Assembly: GCF_030384665.1 (NCBI RefSeq)
Contig: NC_083674.1
Coordinates: forward strand, 1,488,001-1,552,000
Source: Lodderomyces elongisporus
Taxonomy: Eukaryota; Ascomycota; Pichiomycetes; Serinales; Debaryomycetaceae
Length of the DNA: 64,000 bases
Direction: 5' to 3'
The translations under genes were made by a program, and so were the position numbers. Positions 52,801-61,800 of the stretch are shown in pieces. Each line of letters opens with the position of its first letter. The stretch's first letter is position 1. Under the pieces are notes generated by a model that saw only the letters and a program-made list of their open reading frames with translations, searched no databases and was not told the DNA's origin.

Positions 52801-54803
52801 TCTCCCCCGATGCTATCACCATACTGGTTGTCAACTTCATGGATTATATCAACATTTGCCCTCGCTTCATCAACATAGTAACGAATCAAGTACTCTAATT
52901 CATCAATAATACGTGCACTCAATACATCAACACGTTTTCCGATTGAAAGTACAGATGCGGTGGAAGTATTACGCTCGTTACTAATTTGTGATTGAACAAT
53001 ACTAGTAGCTGCCTGTGTCGAGTGGTTTGAATTTTTAGTTTCAAGCACCAAACTATTAGAGTCATGATGTGTGGTTAAGCTTCTTTTCCAAGTGTCCATA
53101 ATCTTTCTAATAGATTTCTTTCTGCCAAATTCATCGCCCTGGCCCGTTGAAGGTTGAGTAAATGGAACCGGTTGCATAAGTGGTAAATCGTCATTAACCA
53201 ATTTATAGTCCATCTTTTTCACTGGAGTTGGAGGTACAATACTGTATACTTTGGCAGGAGGTAGTTTGACATCACCACTTGTTGAGAATCCAATTTCTTG
53301 ACACGACATTGATTTGGCATCCGAAACCTTGTTCTTTGTTTCGTTTGATCCACCGGCTACAAGCGTTGTTGCTTCAACTCTATTTTCCAAATTAGCAAGT
53401 GGATCGCCGTTTTCCAATTCTGACTCAGTCATTACGTTTTTGGTTCTTTTTAAATCCAACCCCGAATCCTTGATATTCATTCTGTTATGTTTCGTAGTCT
53501 GCCTTAGAATTCGGCGACTTCTACTTGCTTGCTGGATAGGAGTTGTTAAGATGCCATCTGTAGCTATGGGGGTAAGTGGAATCGGAGACGATCTTGCTGA
53601 TGTGGCAAAGGAGGAGGAAAATGCAGGTGACTTGTTCATCCCTCTCTGTTGCTGTTGCTGTTGCTGTTGCTGCTGTTGTTGCTGCTGTTGTTGTTGTTTT
53701 TGCTGCTGGATTTCTTGTACTTTATTGTTTATTGAAAGTCGAGATGATTGATGTTGTAAAAGAAGGTTATTGATTGAAAACTGTGGATTCTCTTCCTGGC
53801 TCGTGTTTTCATCAAGAATCAACATCTTATGGTGCGTGTTTTGGTCATACAACGAGAGCATAGCCGATCGACGGTATGAAGGATTGGTATGGATCGAAAA
53901 CTCGGTGTTGGATTTGGATAATTTCTTTCTATTGTTTAAGCACAGCGATAGTGGGAGGGTATAGTGCAAAATATTTGCATTTGCAATTAATGCATCCATA
54001 TCCAAATCCAAGTTCCAAAACTCATTTAAGGAACTGAGCCAGTGGCTCTTGAGATCTCCAATTATTTTGCTGATAAATATGTAAACATCGATATTATTTT
54101 TAAATTCGCTTTCAAGCATTAGATTAGACTCGAATATCAAGCTATCAAGAAAAGTTGAAAACCGGTCGCATAGTTGGTAATTGCTATCAAAGTCGTCAAC
54201 AAAATAATTGATGATCCAATGTCTAAGTACAACAAATGTTCTAAGTAAAGCCAGTTTTCCAATCTTTTGATTGGCAGCAATATCAGAGTTGATGTATTGC
54301 AACGACCAGATTAGTCGAATCAAAAGCAAGTTCATAACCTGCTCGCTATTCGAAAACATTCTGTATGTAAGGAAAAAGTCACATATAAGTCCATAGTCTA
54401 TAACCTCTGGGGATGTCATTTGAACTATAAGAGCTTTAATTGTGGCATGGTTGATAACCAATTCTGCATTTCGCTCTTCGTATTTGACCAAGTTCTCCTC
54501 TTCCCTATTATCAGTAGGGAGACATGGGAATATTTTTTCATCGTCGTATATCGACTCGTTATGTTTATTGTACTGAAATTCGGGGTTGATTTTGGGGTAA
54601 GATAGATTTAGTTCAAGGGAGTTTGATATTGATATTGGCAAGCTATCTGAAGACAAATTTGAAATTATTGGTAACGATTTTTTTGCAATTTGTTCAGTTG
54701 CGCCTGGGGAAACGTTTGGGTTGGGCAATTCCGTATCAGTGGCATTTGATGAATGACTTATTGTAGGGTTTGTATTATCGCCATTGGGCAAGGTAGAAGA
54801 CAT
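49896..54803 (-). CDS. LTE1: Lte1-like guanine nucleotide exchange factor, mitotic exit
   Basis: 1635 codons (yeast Lte1 has 1435). A RasGEF N-terminal module lies at about 105-260 (LVINHATIKALIVQM, VIDYGLICDFFLTYRMF) and the catalytic CDC25-like RasGEF domain at about 1350-1610 (LANHFTLIEKDMLMEID, VARFN-type helix in NLVIARFNLMVNWIISEI, IAQNCLILQNFTTLMQIILAL, KGCIPFVGLYLSDLTF). The two are split by more than 1000 mostly disordered residues rich in Ser/Asn with a Gln run at about 365-388 and acidic patches. GEF modules at the two extreme ends with a long disordered middle and no SH3 domain points to Lte1 rather than Cdc25 or Bud5. Lte1 promotes Tem1 signalling at the bud cortex. Confidence 0.9.
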   Translation of the reverse strand: MSSTLPNGDNTNPTISHSSNATDTELPNPNVSPGATEQIAKKSLPIISNLSSDSLPISISNSLELNLSYPKINPEFQYNKHNESIYDDEKIFPCLPTDNREEENLVKYEERNAELVINHATIKALIVQMTSPEVIDYGLICDFFLTYRMFSNSEQVMNLLLIRLIWSLQYINSDIAANQKIGKLALLRTFVVLRHWIINYFVDDFDSNYQLCDRFSTFLDSLIFESNLMLESEFKNNIDVYIFISKIIGDLKSHWLSSLNEFWNLDLDMDALIANANILHYTLPLSLCLNNRKKLSKSNTEFSIHTNPSYRRSAMLSLYDQNTHHKMLILDENTSQEENPQFSINNLLLQHQSSRLSINNKVQEIQQQKQQQQQQQQQQQQQQQQQRGMNKSPAFSSSFATSARSSPIPLTPIATDGILTTPIQQASRSRRILRQTTKHNRMNIKDSGLDLKRTKNVMTESELENGDPLANLENRVEATTLVAGGSNETKNKVSDAKSMSCQEIGFSTSGDVKLPPAKVYSIVPPTPVKKMDYKLVNDDLPLMQPVPFTQPSTGQGDEFGRKKSIRKIMDTWKRSLTTHHDSNSLVLETKNSNHSTQAATSIVQSQISNERNTSTASVLSIGKRVDVLSARIIDELEYLIRYYVDEARANVDIIHEVDNQYGDSIGGDEFVDVPVKTHYQAQEVFDGGDLPRVRQPITTRPNINYNGNNANNETAETAESGKTDRNKVQIELDGYSKSTQHEAGIRASESNALKNNYPLNEKELFVQTVKVPRNVSATNTNAGFVVEEINLSQGQSFQKAASINWNDEDAVDLEASTEKTELELLGDYDQFNFSCSSATGYNQKRLENTEHRIFPEPNFFLESNRSFETSSISTPSNITQYDAEIADLGIAMSPQLGKPKRISFNDVRTSSVVVQNRRISMLSRNSAASASASAGLQRMSMKSYLSYDSAFSMTNDSNSMQHQGEGFGLRKKIGFNNLRAGTNGTDGTTGADGAHEINEVDDRFEDCIENELAHEFENELEPAIMVRSLSRISRHTSKSSRRSVRFSTLCALTELPFNEVEKPLSSLNSNRLYFRESTADNANNSIISMSGRSRSRSRSSHCNTNREMATQSTVMTSSSSNSVAIPGISNYALKELAAIPDETMQSTDDPVEYALHKLEGSNTASRLTLKKADCEYEDEKGITHHEYANETYGDDTEAILDEIRNAHTEDAINITTFDVTDEAPLTPIRTRDGAGVNKKYHKKNNKNRDRGDGNDQEEKEDDYDDEEEEEDFIPLDRSSTPHIDAQIDLFSFEQPILMDAGSPPLSGYQSSGYQSPKIILDNYAPSNDLFSVENIMNENSHVSFVLSADSKSLANHFTLIEKDMLMEIDWKDLIELKWNKELTPVNSWLEIIVNDDYYMKNKGVNLVIARFNLMVNWIISEIILTQSQTERINIISRFIHIAQNCLILQNFTTLMQIILALTSQRIQNLRNTWRNLPPGDILMLKTLEELASPLKNFINIRLCINQITPSKGCIPFVGLYLSDLTFNAERPSTIKRKDKEAKDKVKDNQTKKEKSVLSLEDKSFVDDDEMINFSKFRTAVHIVKSLSQCIEWSSNYNIEVQPELLSKCLYIKSLDEDEMNYCVLRIQNTQEEKTN

Positions 54804-54848
54804 TGTCTATCTGTTGGTGTACTTGACTAGAACGTCCCGATGAATATG

Positions 54849-54883
<35 letters not shown>

Positions 54884-56209
54884 ATGTCTTTAGTTTGAAA
54901 GGTTTCAGCTAATTAGTGAGTCTGAACAAGGTACTTTGATTTATTGAAGATAGTCTATAGAACAAGACAAGTCCTTTGTATGAAACTGGCCAAAAAAAAA
55001 AAAGGTTTGCTGTGTAAATGCTGGGCTTTTCTCTTGGATGATTGAGATGGAAAACTACCACTAATTAAAGATCTCAATGAGAATATGGTTGCTGGGAAAA
55101 TGCTTGTTGATGGTAGCCCGTGTTGTTCGTGATGTTGTGTTGTGGTTTGTAATTAATTTAAAAGAATAAAAAATGAAAATAAAAAAAGAAAATAAAAAAA
55201 GAAAATAAAAAAAGAAAAGAAAAGAAAGTATTGATAAACCCCCAGTCCCACTTATGTACACAGTCAAAATTACCAACTTTACTTCTATGGTCTTGACTTA
55301 TACGACCTTTTGGTTTCTAACGAGTGAATGATATGGAAATTAAACGAATGTGAGGAAGTACGGGTGGTGGAAGGTGGAAAAAATAGTACACTAGTTGAGA
55401 AAGTACTGCTCTTTCTTTTTGGGTTGTCAAATTTTGGTCGTCAAAATTTTATAATGCAAATCACTCTCGAGGGGGGGGGAGGAGGGAAAAGGGTGTCTGT
55501 TGATATGTTTTGATTTTGGATTCTTTGCTTTTGTGTACGCAAACATGGGATCTGCAGTGGTAAGGAAAAAAAAAAAAAAGAAAATACATACAAATGCAAA
55601 TATATTTTTGTATATATTTGTAGAAGCAGTAAATGGAAGCGCATAAACCAAAAAAAAAAATACATATAGAAAAGCACACATCTCTCAAATCTTTTTTGTA
55701 CTTTAACAATACAAATGAGAATACGCGATTATTATCTTCCACTATTGTTTCTGCAAGAACCTACTAAGGTATTAACGAATAAATAAACAAACTAATATAC
55801 AAATAAAAACAAAGAATAGAAAACAACAATAACATCTTATGCAACACCACAATAAGAAGGTTGATCTTTAGCCAGGTAGCTAAAGAATGTATGGAATGTG
55901 GACGGCGTGTAAAGACAGTTTATGAAGAAGGTGTGAAATCAACACTTAGAGTACAACAAGAGGAAAAGTGTTAAATTGCTAAAACAAAAAAAAAAAATAA
56001 AAATAAAAATTTGGGTCAATCTCTCGTGTATATGTAATTCAATGTTAGAAAGCTTTCAAAATCATTCTTTACTAATCTAGACACCCTAGTCTATACACAC
56101 AAGTACAAACAAGTACATACAAACACACAGAAATATACACATACACGTATTTGCTTTCGTGTTTCATTCTCGTTAACATTTTGTTATTCGTCTGTTTTAA
56201 TAATTGGGT

Positions 56210-56244
<35 letters not shown>

Positions 56245-56262
56245 CTGCTTTTCTCCACCCAG
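54804..56262. other. 1.46 kb region upstream of LTE1
   Basis: It holds the LTE1 promoter with (TA)n and (GT)n tracts at 54849-54882, AAAAAAGAAAAT repeats at 55180-55215, a G-run at 55471-55485, CATACA-type repeats at 56095-56145 and a (GAT)11 tract at 56211-56244 just past the SLX9 stop. No gene was recognised. Confidence 0.55.
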
Positions 56263-57063
56263 CTACTTCATGTTCTGCTGGATAGCTGCTTTCAAAGCAT
56301 CAAAAGGCGAGGCTCGGAATTGTGGGTTTTTCAACACCTCGTTAAAAGTCTTGCTTTCTTCTTGCATAATTCGTTTGTAGCCTGTAGCCTTAACTGGGTT
56401 TGGTTTGTTCAAGTTAACCTTCTTTGAGTCAACAAAAGTTTCCATATCAACTTGGTTGTTGTTGTTGTTGTTATGAGCACTTTTCTTTGCGCCCACTAGT
56501 CGACTATCAACAATCTTATTTACCAACTTGCTCTTTGATTCGCTGTTATCATTGCTATTTTCGATATCAGTGGGTAAACTTTTGAATAACTCATCCATCT
56601 TTGGCTTCAACTGCTCCTTTTCTTTTCTCTTTCTCCTTCGCAAAGCTGACTTACTTATATTCCCACTGGTATTGAATGTGACTTTGTTAACCAATTGGTT
56701 AATGAAACGATCACTTTTCTCCTGTTGTTTCTGTTTCTTGGTTGTCTTTGCAAGTTTGAGTAATGGGTTCTCATGGTACTCTTCTTGGTCCTGCTTTGAG
56801 GGTTCAAACTGCAGTTTAAACTCGGAAATCTTATTAGCCAATTGTTCTTTCCGTTCGATCTTGCCCCTCAAAGAGGACTTCTTCTTTATACCACCAGCTG
56901 CCTATAAAAAGAAGTGAGGAAATATGTTAGTTCATTGCACTGCTAATTAGATGGATATAAATTAAAATATTGAAAAAAAAAAAACAAAAAAATGAAAAGA
57001 AAACAAGAAACACCAGAAATAAATTAGGTAAAGCTTGATTTTTCTATATCAGTTACATACCAT
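56263..57063 (-). CDS. SLX9: Slx9, pre-40S ribosome biogenesis factor (spliced)
   Basis: Exon 1 is only the start codon (57063-57061); exon 2 runs 56901-56263. The joined protein has 213 residues, like yeast Slx9 (210). It begins MAAGGIKKKSSLRGK, which resembles the basic Slx9 start. Family landmarks are ALRRRKRKEKEQLKPKMDEL and the end FNEVLKNPQFRASPFDALKAAI, the most conserved Slx9 block. Slx9 binds the 90S and pre-40S particle and helps 40S export with Rrp12. Without splicing the conserved frame has no ATG at its start, so the intron model is needed. It is divergent to FHL1 with PAC and RRPE sites upstream. Confidence 0.88.
56902..57060 (-). other. SLX9: SLX9 intron (159 nt) directly after the start codon
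   Basis: GTATGT (57060-57055) follows the ATG at once. The branch site AACTAAC is at 56932-56926 and the 3' site TATAG ends at 56902, about 25 nt from the branch A. Phase is 0, giving ATG then GCA GCT GGT. The branch site deviates from TACTAAC in its first base only. Confidence 0.85.
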
Positions 57064-57199
57064 CACTGTTTGATTGTATACAGGTGTGTATATATATATG
57101 TGTGTGTGTTTATTTCTATATGCGTATTTGCAGTAATTGGTTTTTTTTTTTCAAATGAAATGGTAATTGTTTTTCCTTGTTATGGTTCAAGTTGATCCT

Positions 57200-57251
57200 G
57201 ATGAGAGATGCCGCATTGAATCTTATCGCGAAACATTTAAACAAAATTTTT
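57200..57251 (-). promoter_or_regulatory. PAC and RRPE elements upstream of SLX9
   Basis: GATGAG at 57200-57205 (137-142 bp from the ATG) is the core of the PAC element, and AAAAATTTT on the minus strand around 57243-57251 matches the RRPE. The pair is typical of ribosome-biogenesis genes in yeasts. A further CTCATC lies at 57305-57310. Confidence 0.5.
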
Positions 57252-58487
57252 TTTTGTATTTTTTTTTTTCTCTCTCTCCCTCCATTTTTTTTGGTTAATG
57301 GTAGCTCATCTTTGCAATTGAAGTTTCCTCGGTCTTTCTAGTCAGTAAGGCCGGCAACATCATCATCATCATCATCATCATTATTATTATACACGCAAAG
57401 ACAAAAGAAGTGCAAAAAACTGGGATTAATTCCGTCAAAATTCATGCCAAATAAAGGATAAACAACGAAAACATACAAAAAAAAAAAAAAATCAAAAAAA
57501 AAGTATGAATGTGATTCCCATTCTTTGTGTATTGTACCAGAGTTCACTTCTATATGACCTTTTATGCAACTTGTAGTCGTCGCTCAGTGTTACAACATGT
57601 TTTCTGTGTTTTTCTTGCTCCCATTTTGATACCTTTATTGTTACTATAGGCTCAACTATGTCTGTATTCATTGAACATCATCTTCTTAACTATGTACAAC
57701 TAGTTGTGTTTCTTTTTTTGGAACGTAAAGCATTTTTATTTTCTTCTTCGACTCAAAATGTTCGATGTTATTGTCAATATAAATTTAGTACATCTTCACT
57801 CAGTTTCTAATATTTTTTCTACATTCCATGTGCCAAATAGTATACTGAAAGATGGTATTTTCTTTTTTTTTTTTCTTCTTTTTTTGCTTTTGATCAATTC
57901 TAACTCATTTAATGCGTTAGATGCGTTGATAAGAGCTGAATAAATTGGAAAAGAGTAAAATTAAAAGGAAAGGAAAGAAAAGAAGAGAAGAGAAAAGAAA
58001 AGAAGAGAATAAAAGGAAAGAATATAAATCAACATAGACATTGAAGATATCCTCGAGACTCCTTCTGTGAATTCAGAATATCTTGTTGTAAGTAGAATCA
58101 GAAGTGTTAATGCAAGGTACTATTTGAGAACTGTATTCTCAGAAGCATTGAACTCATTATTTTGAAAACTTGATACTAATTTTAGCCTCCCTTCTTTCTT
58201 TCTTTAAACCCACCCCCCTCCCATGAACATAATAGGTCAAAGTTATACTAAAGTTAGTTTTGCTATCAATTAAAAGCATATTTCTGACTTATTTTTTATT
58301 CTTTTTGGTTCTTCTTCCTGCTGCTTTGAAACAATAAATTTAATACAAAACATTACTTTCTGCTGCTTCAAGTCAAGTATAATTACTAGTTTTTGGCAAT
58401 TGACATAGAAATATCTATGTGATAATGTATCTATGGGTTAATTGTGTTTTGTCTTTTATTTGTAGTTCTTTTTTTTTTTGCAACTTG

Positions 58488-58545
58488 TACTGTACTGTAC
58501 TGTATTGTACTGTATTGTACTGTATTGTATTGTATTGCACTGTAT
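58488..58545. repeat. TGTAY pentanucleotide array
   Basis: About eleven copies of CTGTA/TTGTA units, mixing TGTAC and TGTAT, about 350 bp before the FHL1 start codon on the sense strand. Confidence 0.88.
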
Positions 58546-58893
58546 TTCCATTAGATGAGTACAAACACGAGCTCTTTAAAAAATGCGCAGCTCTTTGTGT
58601 GTCAAATTTTCTTCTCGAAATTAAGGAAATTGAAATGTATTGACTACGAGCAGCAGCTCTACCAAGTTTACCCACTATCATTTCACCCGGAAGCTTCAAC
58701 TGCACTTCACCTACCATACCCCACCCTCATTCACAATAAGAGTACCACATCACCAAGCTGATAATTCAAATTACAAGGTATAATATATAAACTGCAATCA
58801 ACATTGGATGGCCAAGTTTTTGGATAAGTTTAATAAGGGCATACTGACACACCAATCATATTAAAACAAAGATATACAGAGCGATAGAGAGCG

Positions 58894-61800
58894 ATGAGTG
58901 TCAACACCAAATCCGATGATCTTGACAAAACAAGTCTAATTCTTCCGAGTCCCAACACCAAAACCAATACAAACGTTAATACCACTCAAACCCAAGGATC
59001 AGAATCGATGTTATACGATTCGGGGTCTACAACGGCGAATGTCACACCTATGATTAAAGCTGAAGAAGTTCACGATGTGCCATCATTAATGCTCGATGAG
59101 GAACTCGATCTGATATTATCAAATACACACCCTTCACAACGAGAACAGCAACAACAGCAACAACAGCAACAACAGCAACAACAACAGCAGCAACAACAAC
59201 AACAACAACAGCAGCAACAGCAGCAGCAGCAACAACATAATGACCATAACTACCACCAAGACCAGTTGACAGCGACCAGTCTACTTTACCAACCCGAAAA
59301 TGACCAAACCCAAGTAAAACATAGAAAAAATACCGAATCAGCTTTAGATATCACAAGTGTTACGGATGCGGACTTAGATATCAATTCCAACTCAAACAAT
59401 GCAAAAACTTCACTGGTACAGACACTGATACTGGATGCAACTGCTAAATCGCCAAAAACAAATGATCAGCGGCAGACCTCGATCAAGGGTGAAAGTCAAT
59501 CTCATGTATCTGAAAATGACGTTGCGTCACAACAGCAAAAAAAAGAGTTAAAGCAAGAGCAACAGCAGCCTAGAGTCTCTGCGTATGCCAAGTTGGAATT
59601 TGAGAATTTCACCTTTTACGTACAAACGCTTCAGGTTGTCCTTGGTAGAAAGTCTCATGATGAGTTGATGCACCAAAATGTTGATGTGCACCTATCTGAA
59701 AAAAAGGCAATCTCAAGAAGACACGCCAAAATTTTTTACAACTTCGGAACCCAGAGATATGAAATCTCCGTGTTAGGTAAAAACGGAGCTTTTGTTAACG
59801 ATAATTTTGTTGAAAAAGGTCTCACAATCCCATTAAAAAATACCGATAAAATCCAGATTGGCGACATTGAATTTAAGTTTATCTTACCAGAAGATCTGTC
59901 AAATGATGGCAAGAATGCAAACGGCAATTCAACAGAACCTAAACCATTTAACCCAAGCGATGCAATAAACTTAAAATCAACTTTATTTTCAAAAACACCC
60001 ACACCTCAAAGCTCTCCCAAGAAAAAACAAACTTTACAAGATATAACATCCGATGTAATTGAATCATTGCTGCCGTCATCATCGGGAGCGGGAACTGCAA
60101 AAGTGCATTTTGCCGAAAGCTCAAAGTCATCTGGAGTTGGTACGAGCGCTGAAGTAAAGACCAAACTCAAAACTGAATCAGGTAATGAAGCCGAAACTAG
60201 TGCTGGAAGTGGTACCAGTATCAAGACAGGCACTGGAGCTGTCAGTGATACTGTTACGGGTACTGGTACTGGTCCTGGTACTAGTACTGGTGCCGCAATT
60301 GGTGCAGGAAATGCTACAGGAACTGAAACTAATGCCGCTGCTGATGCTGATGCTGGAACTGGTACGGGAACACATCGTAAGTCGATGAGCCGACGCGACT
60401 CAATTATGAAACTCCGACGATTGTCAAAATCACATGGCGCCGCCGATGAAATCAACGAGTTGTTGAAAGAGATTGGATTGAACCCTGTGGCTGACGCCAA
60501 CGGAGACGAGCCCATGGATTTGGATGCACAAATTCAGCTTCTCCTCAATGAAGATGCCAATGACCTAGTATTGAAGGAGGAAAAAGATACTTTGCAGGCA
60601 AAAAATGCATTATACAACGAGTCTGCCATTATTGATGACGGCGAGGAATTAGGTAACATTGTTAAAAGCTTTGATCAAGCTGATAATGAAATAAAAAAGT
60701 TAGATACTCAAGTTAACAGCCTCGGCGTGGAGATATCTGAGCTTTCAAAAGCACCAAACAATCAAAATCAGTCCCTAATCAGAGAAAAGGAGTTGAAAAA
60801 GAAGAATCTTGAGGATTTAAAACGCGAAAAAGAGCAACATCTTCAACAAAGAAGAAACTCGTATGTGAAAAATGCCGGTCCTATTAGGGCAACACCACTT
60901 ATGGGCAAACCAGCCTCAATCCAACCACCTGCGTCATCATCGATATACAATCGTATGCATGGCTTGGTGGGCGATAGAGGAGCAGGTTTTCCATTCATGT
61001 CTCATTCGAGTCAAGTTTTCCCACCACCACCAAAATTGACAGCAACAGTGCACATAATTACATCTGAACCGTCGACAATCAGAGCTCGACCTCCGTTAAG
61101 GGCAATCACCGTGAGCGACGCCTCCTACTTGTCTGCGTTTTATTATCCAAAGACAACAGAAGAACCATCGAAATACCCAAAACAAAAGGGTAAGAAAATT
61201 ATACCTAGAAAACAACCCAAGAGAGTATATTCGGCAGAAGAAATCCCAGAAAAGTGTCGCGTTAAGCCGAACTTGTCTTTCAACACCATGATTATGGAGG
61301 TTTTAAAAGCGCCTTCTGCAAGTCAGGCTGGTTTGACCATCAACGAGATCATAGAGTCAATCAAAGAAGTTTTTCCGTACTACAAGTATTGTGCAGATGG
61401 ATGGCAAGCATCAATTAGTCACTGTATCAAGTTTTCCAAATTTTACAAACGTACCTCTAAAAAGGGACCAACTGAATGGCAGTATGTAATCGACAACTTG
61501 TATTTGCAAGAGCGCAATACAATTAAACAACAACAAAAACTGATTGCCGAGGCTAAAGCTAAAGCAGAATTTTTACGACAAGAAGAGATTCGAAAGAAGC
61601 AAAGATTGGAAGCACAACAGCATTTCAGTAATCAAATGTTTTTGAAAAGAACCCAATTTGCGCATCCACAATCTTCACTTCCATTACAAAATGCTTTGCT
61701 GAATACATTGCAACAAAACCTATCAAAAGGAAACAATTTTTCTCAAGTGCCAAATCTGAAAAATGCCATCAACAAACCAATGGGAAATATGTCGCATATT

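Larger units (their letters stand above)
57064..58893. promoter_or_regulatory. 1.8 kb divergent region SLX9 / FHL1
   Basis: It contains the PAC/RRPE pair, a (CAT)n tract at 57357-57383, GAAAAGAA-type repeats at 57965-58010, and the TGTAC/TGTAT pentanucleotide array at 58488-58545. A 68-codon ORF (58555-58761) lies in frame upstream of FHL1 but is closed by a stop. It could be a leader ORF; I do not call it a gene. Confidence 0.5.

Noticed and set aside
58555..58761. 68-codon ORF upstream of FHL1 as an extra FHL1 exon
   Set aside because: It is in frame but ends with a stop, and no good splice donor with a matching acceptor was seen. It could be a leader ORF, but I have no support for it.
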